Shown here: positions 1 to 7,485 of the stretch, in pieces
Layout of the letters: each line of letters starts with the position of its first letter
How positions within the stretch are numbered: the first letter of the stretch is position 1
DNA from: TCS55 sp964343505
GTDB lineage: Bacteria; Fidelibacterota; Marinisomatia; Marinisomatales; TCS55
DNA length: 29,302 nt
Assembly: GCA_964343505.1 (NCBI GenBank)
Contig: CAYFJU010000035.1
Coordinates: 1 to 29,302, forward strand
Direction of reading: 5' to 3'
Program-made: the position numbers and the translations under genes
Notes under the pieces: generated by a model
What the model was told of the DNA's origin: nothing
The model's input: only the letters and a program-made list of their open reading frames with translations
The model's database searches: none

Positions 1-134
1 ACGATTGGCAAGCCCAATCAAGCGTGAGCTACTTGTCTATCGTAGTGCAACGTAGATAGACGATTGGCAAGCCCAATCAAGCGTGAGCTACTTGTCTATC
101 GTAGTGCAACGCAGATAGACGATGAGCAAGCGTG
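1..134. repeat. 59-bp tandem repeat, two copies plus partial third
   Basis: Positions 1-59 and 60-118 are the same 59-bp unit with one visible difference (T at 53 against C at 112). A third, decayed start follows from 119. Each unit contains two inverted repeats: GATTGG/CCAATC (3-8 with 14-19) around a 5-nt loop, and GTCTATC/GATAGAC (35-41 with 55-61). The array begins at the window edge, so it probably continues to the left. It lies just beyond the terminator of the minus-strand gene at 167-865 and has no coding potential of note. Confidence 0.85.
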
Positions 135-162
135 AAAAGCCATCCGCAAAGGTGGCTTTTTT
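135..162. terminator. Rho-independent terminator
   Basis: AAAAGCCA (135-142) pairs with TGGCTTTT (153-160) around a 10-nt loop. The stem is flanked by A and T tracts, so it can work in both directions. It sits 5 bp past the stop codon of the minus-strand gene that ends at 167 and most likely ends that transcript. Confidence 0.8.
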
Positions 163-166
163 CAGT

Positions 167-865
167 CTAAAAGGCCTTCCCAAATTTTAGTAATTCAAAC
201 GCATAAAAGGTCTTATTCTTCCCGGACTGGAAAATGTCTTTCCCCACAAAGTTGTGTTGACTTTTCGTCAGGTATCGGCCAAGGTATAAACTGGCGCCCC
301 AATAGAAACCCTTGCGGCCATAGATACGGTAACCCACCCCAAAACTGACACCAAACCTGTTTTCGGATTCTATACCTTTTGTATTGTATAACAGCCCTAA
401 CACAGAACCATCATGTGTCATCCCGTTGAGATAGGAGTAGCGGGCGCCGGTGCTGATATAATAACCATGACGCCGCTGGCCCAGGAAAAAGCGGTAGATT
501 CCATCGATTGAAAACTCAGTGAAATCATAGGACGATTCACCCGTCTCCGACTCATAATTCACTTCTGTTTTATTATATACAACTGGAAAAGCAATCTCCG
601 CATTGGGGTTCACATTAAAAAGGGAGAAACCGCCTGTATAATCAGTTTTTTCTGGGTTTAAGAGACGAAATGGGTTTATTTCTACGCCAAATGATTTCCC
701 GGCCAGGTTATCCACAAATTTTGTATTTGCTATAATCTCTTCTTGGTTTTCCAGCATTTGGTCTTGGTTTTGGATTAAAGTGTCCAGTTTGGCTTCTGAC
801 ACTTCTTGGGCGAATAGAATACAGGATATAAGAATCAAAGCAGGTGGAATTATTTTTCTTAACAT
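167..865 (-). CDS. Exported outer-membrane beta-barrel-like protein, unknown function
   Basis: A 232-residue protein. Residues 1-20 form a signal peptide with a hydrophobic core ending near FAQ. Residues about 25-50 are rich in Gln, Asn, Glu and Leu (DQMLENQEEI) and look like a short coiled coil. The rest alternates polar and aromatic residues in strands, as in small 8-stranded outer-membrane barrels, and ends in a terminal Phe, typical for BAM recognition. The ATG at 865 has a good Shine-Dalgarno (AGAGGAAA) just upstream. It is divergent from the DUF2231 gene and followed by a clear terminator. I do not recognise a named family; a porin-like or DUF3575-like protein is possible. Confidence 0.7.
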   Translation of the reverse strand: MLRKIIPPALILISCILFAQEVSEAKLDTLIQNQDQMLENQEEIIANTKFVDNLAGKSFGVEINPFRLLNPEKTDYTGGFSLFNVNPNAEIAFPVVYNKTEVNYESETGESSYDFTEFSIDGIYRFFLGQRRHGYYISTGARYSYLNGMTHDGSVLGLLYNTKGIESENRFGVSFGVGYRIYGRKGFYWGASLYLGRYLTKSQHNFVGKDIFQSGKNKTFYAFELLKFGKAF

Positions 866-928
866 GATTATTTCCTCTTTGGTTGAATGAAATGTAACCT
901 CAAATCATTTTTTTTACTAACTTTTTCC

Positions 929-1366
929 ATGAATCTCCCCCTCCATCCGGCTATCGTACACTTTCCCATAGCATTTTTGTATGGGGCTCTGATACTTCAT
1001 GCAATTCAATTGTGGCGGCCATACTGGATGTGCCGTGTCATTGGGATGTGGCTTCTGGGAATGTCAGCCATATTTTCTATTTTCTCCTCATTGACGGGAG
1101 AACGGGAAGCAGCCCGCGCCGGGCAAGTGGGTTATTCTGCCGAAATACTCGAGATGATGAACCGCCATGAACTGATGGGTAATATCGTCACTTGGGGTTC
1201 CATAGTTCTTTTCCTCTCATGGATATATTTATTCTTTAAAAATATGGAAGACAGGCGAATTGATGTCCTCGCTTTAGCTTTTCTGATTCTTTTAGTCATT
1301 ATTGTTTCTTTTACGGCATTTTTGGGTGGACAGTTGGTGTGGGTCCATGGTGTGCGTACACCCTAA
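929..1366 (+). CDS. DUF2231-family integral membrane protein
   Basis: About 145 residues from the ATG at 929. The N-terminus has the family signature LHPAIVHFPIAF, followed by four hydrophobic segments and a final GGQLVWVHGV, which matches the heme-associated DUF2231 end motif. An in-frame ATG at 887 would add 14 residues, but it lies only 21 bp from the divergent gene and puts a poorly fitting stretch before the family start. Neither start has a strong ribosome-binding site. DUF2231 proteins are inner-membrane proteins, often next to cytochromes, with unproven function. The same domain begins the cytochrome fusion at 8907-10991, with the related ends GGELTHGKG and GGQLVWVHG. Confidence 0.75.
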   Translation: MNLPLHPAIVHFPIAFLYGALILHAIQLWRPYWMCRVIGMWLLGMSAIFSIFSSLTGEREAARAGQVGYSAEILEMMNRHELMGNIVTWGSIVLFLSWIYLFFKNMEDRRIDVLALAFLILLVIIVSFTAFLGGQLVWVHGVRTP

Positions 1367-1376
1367 TTTGGGATAA

Positions 1377-1406
1377 AGATTAATCAAAAAAATAGGATTA
1401 ATTTTC
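1377..1406 (+). terminator. Weak AT-rich terminator candidate
   Basis: ATTAATC (1379-1385) and GATTAAT (1396-1402) form a 7-bp stem followed by TTTT. It starts 11 bp after the stop of the DUF2231 gene. The stem is entirely AT-rich apart from one G-C pair, so termination would be weak. Confidence 0.4.
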
Positions 1407-1752
1407 TAATCTACTGATTTGGTAATGGGGAAAATCACAAGCGGGAACAAATTGAAAATGATGACTGTTTAGGAAGTCTCTGAGATTTATAATATTTCTC
1501 ACCAAAAAAACATGAATCAGCACCTTTCTCCAGGCGTTTTTTATTCATTAACCACCACCCCAATGTCCCCTCCTCTAAGAGATGGGGATCTCATTTCATT
1601 AATAGTCCATTTTGGCAAAAGTTAGGGGTGGTTGTATATAAATAATTACTTTCATCCTGAATCCTGAAAAATATTGGGTGACCGCCTGCCCTCTTTGTAG
1701 TAAAGACCAAGCAATGATTTTATTAGTTATTTTTCAAATAGTATTAAAATAA
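1407..1752. other. Intergenic, with MITE-like inverted repeat at 1550-1633
   Basis: No credible gene is seen between the convergent DUF2231 and bfr genes. AACCACCACCCC (1550-1561) and GGGGTGGTT (1625-1633) form imperfect ends of an 84-bp block. That block contains an inner hairpin with CCCC (1567-1570) and GGGG (1584-1587) arms. Such CCCC/GGGG dyads are familiar as dispersed intergenic repeats in FCB genomes. The remainder is AT-rich and featureless. Confidence 0.4.
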
Positions 1753-1789
1753 AAAAGCCCCATCCCGCATGCTGTGGGATAGGGCTTTT
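1753..1789 (-). terminator. Strong Rho-independent terminator of bfr
   Basis: A 14-bp stem with one mismatch: AAAAGCCCCATCCC (1753-1766) against GGGATAGGGCTTTT (1776-1789), with a 9-nt loop. Read on the minus strand it ends in a run of six T, 20 bp after the bfr stop codon. Confidence 0.9.
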
Positions 1790-1808
1790 CTCACTAAAGA
1801 AAAATTCT

Positions 1809-2276
1809 TTAGCTCATTTTTTCCGTCTGGTAATTTTCCAGTCCAATGCGATCGATCAGGTCTAATTGAGTTTCCAGCCAGTCAATATGCTCTTCTTCTT
1901 CTTCCAGGATATCCTGGAACAGATCTCTGGATACATAATCTTTGATGGATTCACTGTATTCAACTGCGTCTCTCAACGTGGGCGCCGATTCCATTTCCAA
2001 TCTCAGGTCGCATTCCAGCATTTCTTTGGTATCTTCACCGATATACAGTTTGCCTAAATCCTGGAGATTGGGTAGGCCTTCGAGAAATAAAATGCGCTCA
2101 ATCAGATCATCGGCGTGCTTCATTTCATCAATGGATTCTTTTTTCTCTTTTTCGGCTAACTCTTCCAATCCCCAGTTGTCATACATCTTGGCATGACAAA
2201 AATACTGGTTAATGGCCGTCAATTCATTCTTCAGAACCGTATTGAGGTGTTGGATTACCTTTTTATCGCCTTGCAT
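1809..2276 (-). CDS. bfr: Bacterioferritin
   Basis: A 155-residue four-helix-bundle ferritin of normal length, a cytoplasmic iron-storage cage subunit that oxidises Fe(II) and stores it as mineral. All six ferroxidase ligands known for Bfr fall at the canonical numbers: Glu18, Glu51, His54, Glu94, Glu127 and His130. The heme-binding Met52 is also present, so this is a heme-type, catalytically complete subunit. The ATG at 2276 has a near-perfect ribosome-binding site (AGGAGG). It lies 133-134 bp downstream of bfd on the same strand, with a Fur-like operator candidate between them. Its own terminator is at 1753-1789. Confidence 0.97.
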   Translation of the reverse strand: MQGDKKVIQHLNTVLKNELTAINQYFCHAKMYDNWGLEELAEKEKKESIDEMKHADDLIERILFLEGLPNLQDLGKLYIGEDTKEMLECDLRLEMESAPTLRDAVEYSESIKDYVSRDLFQDILEEEEEHIDWLETQLDLIDRIGLENYQTEKMS

Positions 2277-2367
2277 AATCCCTCCTTTTGGGATGATTTC
2301 GGTTAGGGGAATATATCCGAAATGGAAGAACTAATTCAAGGCTAAGTTACGATATATTAGGATTTAT

Positions 2368-2386
2368 GATATTGAGAATCGTTTAC
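2368..2386. promoter_or_regulatory. Fur-like operator candidate upstream of bfr
   Basis: GATATTGAGAATCGTTTAC matches the classical 19-bp Fur consensus GATAATGATAATCATTATC at 14 positions by eye. It lies 92 bp upstream of the bfr start codon. It shares ATATTGAGA with a site in front of bfd at 2638-2660. Iron control of bfr/bfd fits the biology, but binding is inferred. Confidence 0.45.
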
Positions 2387-2409
2387 ATTAAAATGAACAA
2401 TTAAAAAGG

Positions 2410-2625
2410 TCAAATTGAAATTTTATCTGAACCAGTCAGGGGTTGGTTTAAAAATTCGGAGATGGGTGTTTCTTCAAAAACAACCTCTCGGGCATGATTA
2501 ACACATTGACCGCACTGGGTTCCGACACCCAGGTTTTGCTTTAATTGAGAGATTCTGCCCCGGCCTTCGCGGACTTCCCGGCGGATTTGTTTATCGTTTA
2601 CGCTGTTACAAATGCATACATACAT
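2410..2625 (-). CDS. bfd: Bacterioferritin-associated [2Fe-2S] ferredoxin (Bfd)
   Basis: A 71-residue BFD-like protein. Bfd carries an electron to Bfr heme to reduce and release stored ferric iron. The four cluster ligands occur at Cys4, Cys6, Cys38 and Cys41 in the family pattern CxC...CGQC. I chose the ATG at 2625 because it gives the conserved start MYVCICN; a TTG five codons upstream would also be open. It is transcribed in the same direction as bfr, just downstream. A palindromic Fur-like candidate sits immediately upstream of the start. Confidence 0.95.
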   Translation of the reverse strand: MYVCICNSVNDKQIRREVREGRGRISQLKQNLGVGTQCGQCVNHAREVVFEETPISEFLNQPLTGSDKISI

Positions 2626-2637
2626 GCCAGAATTTAT

Positions 2638-2660
2638 CAATATTGAGACTGCGTATCAAT
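2638..2660. promoter_or_regulatory. Operator candidate upstream of bfd
   Basis: ATTGA (2642-2646) and TCAAT (2656-2660) form a perfect inverted repeat with a 9-bp centre, 14-35 bp upstream of the bfd ATG. The left part contains ATATTGAGA, also present in the site before bfr. A repressor bound here would block the bfd transcript or its translation-start region. The identity of the regulator (Fur-family) is inferred. Confidence 0.35.
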
Positions 2661-2963
2661 TAAAATAATGTAAAAAGTCCCGTTTAGAGAGTAGTGCCAC
2701 CGAAGGTGTTGGCCTGCCCGTATTCTAAGGATTAACCAAGTAAAAAGTCAGGCTGCACAATAACCCAAAACTACGTAAGGTGTTTTTCTTTTGGCTACTG
2801 CAAACATCCTGGCCAAGATTTTATTCCGGATAATATTTAAGGTACTCATTATACTATACCAGGATGAGACTCTTTTAGCATTGTTCTTGCAATAAAAAAA
2901 ACGGACACATAGAGAAGTCATGCTGATTGTTTGAAAGTTGATTCATATTGCGGTGGGTGAATT
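2661..2963. other. Intergenic region, no gene seen
   Basis: This AT-rich region upstream of bfd has no convincing reading frame. It must hold the bfd promoter. A small interrupted hairpin (CACC-GAA-GGTG) lies near 2697-2710. Nothing else stands out, and no gene is seen up to 3108. Confidence 0.5.
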
Positions 2964-2998
2964 AAAAAAACCAGACCCCTTTTAATCCAAAATTGGGG
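2964..2998 (-). terminator. Terminator candidate for the nine-gene operon
   Basis: On the minus strand, a stem of CCCC+TTTT against AAAA+GGGG (2976-2983 with 2989-2998, 2-nt bulge, 5-nt loop) is followed after 5 nt by seven T (2964-2970 as A on the plus strand). It lies about 110 bp beyond the last gene of the operon. The gap before the T tract lowers confidence. Confidence 0.45.
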
Positions 2999-3108
2999 CA
3001 TATTTCTATTGCATCGTAAACGCAGAATCTCTCGTTTACCCGTCCGGAGCTTTCACTTAGGCGGGAGAGGGGCTTTGACGCAGCCCAAGGGTGTGTTATA
3101 AAAAACGA

Positions 3109-4221
3109 TTATTCTCCCCTGCTACCAACCATGGAGCCAATCACCTCTCCCACTTCCCGGGTACTTTCATAATCATAGCCCAGTAAATGGGTAATTGTTG
3201 CTGCAATCTGATTCGTAGCAATTGTATCAACATCCGTCACCTCGCCCAATGGGGCCGTATCCGGACCAATCACAGCCGCCCAGGTAAATTCAGCGCCGGG
3301 CACTTCATTGCCATGATGGCGCCAGGTTCCCCCTTCATGAGCGCCACGACCATGATCTGTGGTGATGACTAAAGTGGTTTTATCCCGATACATTTCCTTC
3401 GACTGAAACCAATCCCAAATCTGGGCGATGTAGCCGTCCAGCCGCCGGGCGGCAGACAAGTATTTATCATAATTTCCCTGGTGGGCAAATTCGTCCGTCT
3501 CATCAAAGGCGATATACAGTACACGGGGCTTATTCAGCTTTAAATATTCAAAGGCGTATTCAAAAGTAAAGGCATCCCATCGAACCGCCGTGCCATACCA
3601 TGGAGACGGCACATCGGCAATGAAGGCATTCAGCCAGCGCTGTTTTGGCGTCAGGAGGCTGTCTTCAAAAGGGAATCCGCCGGAATTAATCGTAAAGTGG
3701 TTACGCTGGTTATTGATGATCCAGTCAAACACGTCCCAGGAAGCAAAGGCCGCGACCCCGTTTTTAAACTTATCCTGTTCGTTTAAAAATTCAAGCACAT
3801 TAATATTGGGATTCCACTCTTTCGCATTGCTGGATAAACTATCATCATTGAAACCGACGAGGATTTCGCTGTAACCGGGATAGGAAATCCAATAAGGATT
3901 GACTAGGCGCATGACACTGCCCTTCTCCTGGTTCCCATAGATTTGTCCTTGTTCCCCAATGGTATTCCAAATAAATGGAAAAACCGTTTCCCGCCTTTGG
4001 CTATAATCATCAAACCAAAATTCAGCGGATGTTTTTTCCACATCCTTCACGAACAAGGTGTCCTGGACAATCTCCTTATCGGCCCCAGAGAATACATCCT
4101 CCCAGCGGACCCCATCCAAGGTGATCAGAATAACATTTTCTGTCTGGAATCCTTTCGGGTTTTTGGTTCCACTGTTTTTACATCCAATGATTATAAATAA
4201 CACAAAGATCAGTTTTTTCAT
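3109..4221 (-). CDS. Alkaline-phosphatase-superfamily lipoprotein (phosphodiesterase/phosphatase-like)
   Basis: A 370-residue protein. Residues 1-14 end in a lipobox (IIIGC, Cys14), so it is probably a membrane-anchored lipoprotein. The metalloenzyme core shows the expected order: LITLDGVRW (33-40) with the first metal-binding Asp; SYPGY (113-117), near where the nucleophile lies in related proteins; AFDETDEFAH (238-247); TTDHGRG (287-293); and HHGNE (302-306). These supply the usual two-zinc Asp/His set. The substrate cannot be read from sequence; phosphodiester or phosphomonoester hydrolysis is the family expectation. Its start overlaps the preceding stop (TAATG), so it is translationally coupled to the DUF4249 gene. 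It is the last gene of the operon. Confidence 0.85.
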   Translation of the reverse strand: MKKLIFVLFIIIGCKNSGTKNPKGFQTENVILITLDGVRWEDVFSGADKEIVQDTLFVKDVEKTSAEFWFDDYSQRRETVFPFIWNTIGEQGQIYGNQEKGSVMRLVNPYWISYPGYSEILVGFNDDSLSSNAKEWNPNINVLEFLNEQDKFKNGVAAFASWDVFDWIINNQRNHFTINSGGFPFEDSLLTPKQRWLNAFIADVPSPWYGTAVRWDAFTFEYAFEYLKLNKPRVLYIAFDETDEFAHQGNYDKYLSAARRLDGYIAQIWDWFQSKEMYRDKTTLVITTDHGRGAHEGGTWRHHGNEVPGAEFTWAAVIGPDTAPLGEVTDVDTIATNQIAATITHLLGYDYESTREVGEVIGSMVGSRGE

Positions 4222-5225
4222 TATTTTTCCGTTTTTACATAGACAAAAAAGTATTTTGAATGGGTGGATGAAAACAAGCCATATCCGCCTTCAATATTAC
4301 TTTCCGGGAGGATGTATTGATTTTGGGGCGGGCCAAGGGGAAATCCTTTGTAATATTTCCTGAAGGATTCATCGGCCACCTGGATTTCGATCAAATGGAC
4401 GCCGGAATAATTAAACGACAGCCAGCCAAAATCTAAGTATTGTTGGCTCAAGTGCCAAACAATCGGGTTTGGCCAGTAATGCTGTCCCTCGCTATTCACC
4501 ATCATATGTCCTTTAAAAATATGGGCTGACAAGGATGTATCCACAATCGCATTCACCGGATCATCTTCCAGGGCATGACTGACTAGCCGCATCATCCCGG
4601 GATCACTCTCCGCCTCCCACTTTATGACAAACATGGGGATAGAAGCAAAACTGGTCGTATAACAACTGCCCTCCTTATAAACGACCGTATCCATTTTTAT
4701 CTTTGAGAAATCTTTTGTGATCAAAGCTTGCCAAATTTCTGCCCTTGTATTTTCTTCTAAATACAGATTAATCGAGTCAATCGTAACTTGCTCGCCATCG
4801 CACTGGTAATCGGTGGATTTTATGGAATGAATATGCAAATTGCCGGGAATTACCGTTTTAGAACTCAAGTCGTGCCCGTTCCATTTGACGGATAATTCAT
4901 ATGTTTCATTTGGAGTTACCTCACCTCTTTGCCTAAAAAGCGTGTATCTTCCTGGATAGTTTGTAAAGGTCTTAAAAGGATACAATTTTGACCCATTCCG
5001 AATATACACTTCTGCATCAGTAATCCAGTTGGCTTCAGCTTCATGGGGTTGATCAATTTGATAAGACCGTGACACATAGATGGTATCTAACAAGCCTTCA
5101 AAGGCTTTCAAATTCCCAAAGACAACCACCTTTTCTTCATACTTGACCGCGTCATCTACAGGCTCACAGGATGAAAACAAAAAGATGGATATAATTCCTA
5201 ATAAAATGTGTCCTTTAAAATTCAA
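4221..5225 (-). CDS. DUF4249-family lipoprotein
   Basis: A 334-residue protein with a type II signal peptide ending FLFSSC (Cys20). Its all-beta, extracellular-looking composition matches DUF4249, which in Bacteroidota is usually encoded directly after a TonB-dependent receptor, as here. The TTG at 5225 is supported by AGGAG six bases upstream, inside the end of the receptor gene, giving an 11-bp overlap. The downstream gene overlaps its stop by one base. Probably an outer-membrane surface partner of the receptor. The molecular role of the family is unknown. Confidence 0.8.
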   Translation of the reverse strand: MNFKGHILLGIISIFLFSSCEPVDDAVKYEEKVVVFGNLKAFEGLLDTIYVSRSYQIDQPHEAEANWITDAEVYIRNGSKLYPFKTFTNYPGRYTLFRQRGEVTPNETYELSVKWNGHDLSSKTVIPGNLHIHSIKSTDYQCDGEQVTIDSINLYLEENTRAEIWQALITKDFSKIKMDTVVYKEGSCYTTSFASIPMFVIKWEAESDPGMMRLVSHALEDDPVNAIVDTSLSAHIFKGHMMVNSEGQHYWPNPIVWHLSQQYLDFGWLSFNYSGVHLIEIQVADESFRKYYKGFPLGPPQNQYILPESNIEGGYGLFSSTHSKYFFVYVKTEK

Positions 5226-7485
5226 AAGTCACTCCTATACTGGGGATGATCGGCAGCCCATTGATGACGCCGCGCTGAGGGCGGCCTTCATCCTCTTCGT
5301 CAATTTTTTTATCCCCATCGTCATCCACGCCATTGAGTGTACTGCCAAAGCGGTAAGCATATCGAAAAACATTCTTCCGCCAATAGGTATTGACGATCTG
5401 GATGAAAACATCCATTTTCCTGCCCTTCACTTGTGTATGCCATACAGCACCCAAATCCAACCGATGGTAGAGGGGATATCGCCCGCCGTTTCGCGTACCC
5501 GGAATGGTGCGGTAAATCTGCTGGGAAGCATCAGGCACTTTTTCAATGTAATAACCGAGGATTGGTGTATAAGGCTGCCCGGTCTGAAAGGTCCACTTGG
5601 CATTGATATCCCATTTGGGGTTGAGCCTGTAATTGCCGATAATATTGAATACATGGCGCCTGTCCCAATTGGTATAATACTCATCCCCCTTGAATTTTTT
5701 GCGCGCCAGGGACCAGGCGTAAGAGGCCCATCCGTTTAAACGACCCAATCGTTTTTCAAAAAATAATTCAAATCCGTAGGCATACCCGTCACCCACGTCA
5801 ACCAGATCATCCAATGTTTCATCAGATATGATCTCATCAACCGTGGAGCGTTCGTCCACAAAGGTGAGTAAATTTTTCATTTCCTTATAATAGGTCTCGA
5901 CCTGAACATGGTAGGAGGGCCCAAAATATTCCTCATACCCCAAAACCACTTGGTTGGCCGATGCGGGCGTCACGGAGGAATCGATGGCGAACCATGCATC
6001 CAGGATCTTGGGATTAAAATCATCCTGGATCGTTTCCATGAATTGGTGATAAACACCGGCGGAAAAATTGATGTAGCGGTCTTCCGTCAGTAAATATTTC
6101 AACCCGAAGCGGGGATCAATAAAAATGTTTTTCTGTGCTTTATCATAATAATTCACGCGCAGTCCCGGCTCCAGCATAAGTCTGGGCGTCATCCAGTATT
6201 TCATTTTGGCATAGGCGCCACCTTCCTTCGGATGGGTTCGCGTATCAAAAATGGTGCTGTCTAAAAAACTACTGCTGTACACAAAATCCAGATCTTTCAT
6301 TTCGCCACCGAAACGCACTTGCACATCCTGTGAGGCAAACCATGTCCAATCGGAACGGAATGTTAAATCATCAATATAATCCTCTTCATTGATCCCCGAT
6401 TCACCCCCCAGACCAAAAAAGATGTTGAAACGGCTTTTGGCCAACAGCCAGTTGGACACCAGTTTGGTGTTGAAGAATTTGCGGTAATTGGTGCTGATGG
6501 TGTGATTCCCCCATTGGCCTTTGAGCAATAATTCATCCCAGAATAGATCATCCTTCCCGGAATAAAAGGATAGGGAAATACGGTCATTCTTCCCAATGTC
6601 CTGGAAGACATGTCCCTGGAGGTCATAGAAATAATAGGGGAAATGAAAACTGGTCCCCTTGAAAACCTTGTCAAAATAAGTGCGCCGGGCAGACATAAGC
6701 CAGGCGCCCTTGCCGATAGGCCCTTCTAAAGTGGTCTGGGCTGAAAGAAGTGAAATGGACCCTTTCCCGTTGAATTTATTCCGGTTCCCTTCCCGGCTGC
6801 GGACGTTGAGGACGGCGGAAAGTCTGCCGCCGTATTCTGCATTGAAGCCGCCTTTCAACAAATCTGCCTCTTTAATCGCATCCACAATAAAATTTGAAAA
6901 AAGTCCCCCCACATGGGATGGATTGTAAACGGTAATTCCATCCAACAAAATCAAGTTTTGATCTGAGTTACCGCCGCGGATTACCAACCCTGTACTGAAT
7001 TCAGATTCAGTGAGAACCCCGGGCAGGCTTTGGAGTGTCCTGAATAAATCCGCTTCTCCAAGCTGGGGTACATTTTTGAGCTGGCGCATATTCAGGGTAT
7101 TACGGCTGATCTGGATATTCACCCGTCGCTCAAGTTCTTCACCGGTGACTTCAATGGCACGCATTTCAATGGGGATTATTTCCAAGGCCACGGACAGTTC
7201 CCTGTCCTCTCCACCGGTGAGAGATATTTCCTTTTTCTCCGTATCGTATCCCAGGTAAGAAATGACCACTTCATAATCCCCGGAAGGAATTTCACTGACC
7301 ACAAAATAACCGTCGAAATTGGTGGCCGTTCCCTGATCTGTTCCGGACAGGTATACATTGGCCCCGATGAGGGCCTCACCAGAACTTTTATCGGTAATGA
7401 AGCCGTGAATTTGATTTGTTTCCTGGGCGTTCAACCATCCCAGGAGAATTATAAATAAACTACTTTTTACCCAAGATGTCGTCAA
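5215..7485 (-). CDS. TonB-dependent outer-membrane receptor with carboxypeptidase-regulatory-like domain
   Basis: About 756 residues from a TTG at 7485. That start has GGGGGA five bases upstream and yields a 20-residue signal peptide ending LNAQ. An ATG at 7512 would add nine residues but has no ribosome-binding site and overlaps the upstream gene more. After the signal come a carboxypeptidase-regulatory-like beta-sandwich (about 25-110), a plug domain with RGGNSDQNLILLDGITVYNP, and a 22-strand-type barrel ending GVTFEF, a classical outer-membrane terminal signature. Near the C-terminus is an Asp-rich segment, VDDDGDKKIDEEDEG, resembling a calcium-binding loop. It imports an unidentified ligand, energised by TonB/ExbBD encoded elsewhere. 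Confidence 0.93.
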   Translation of the reverse strand: MTTSWVKSSLFIILLGWLNAQETNQIHGFITDKSSGEALIGANVYLSGTDQGTATNFDGYFVVSEIPSGDYEVVISYLGYDTEKKEISLTGGEDRELSVALEIIPIEMRAIEVTGEELERRVNIQISRNTLNMRQLKNVPQLGEADLFRTLQSLPGVLTESEFSTGLVIRGGNSDQNLILLDGITVYNPSHVGGLFSNFIVDAIKEADLLKGGFNAEYGGRLSAVLNVRSREGNRNKFNGKGSISLLSAQTTLEGPIGKGAWLMSARRTYFDKVFKGTSFHFPYYFYDLQGHVFQDIGKNDRISLSFYSGKDDLFWDELLLKGQWGNHTISTNYRKFFNTKLVSNWLLAKSRFNIFFGLGGESGINEEDYIDDLTFRSDWTWFASQDVQVRFGGEMKDLDFVYSSSFLDSTIFDTRTHPKEGGAYAKMKYWMTPRLMLEPGLRVNYYDKAQKNIFIDPRFGLKYLLTEDRYINFSAGVYHQFMETIQDDFNPKILDAWFAIDSSVTPASANQVVLGYEEYFGPSYHVQVETYYKEMKNLLTFVDERSTVDEIISDETLDDLVDVGDGYAYGFELFFEKRLGRLNGWASYAWSLARKKFKGDEYYTNWDRRHVFNIIGNYRLNPKWDINAKWTFQTGQPYTPILGYYIEKVPDASQQIYRTIPGTRNGGRYPLYHRLDLGAVWHTQVKGRKMDVFIQIVNTYWRKNVFRYAYRFGSTLNGVDDDGDKKIDEEDEGRPQRGVINGLPIIPSIGVTFEF

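Noticed and set aside
5080..5739. Plus-strand 219-residue frame opposite the TonB receptor and DUF4249 genes
   Set aside because: It is antisense to two well-supported genes and shows no domain pattern or ribosome-binding site.
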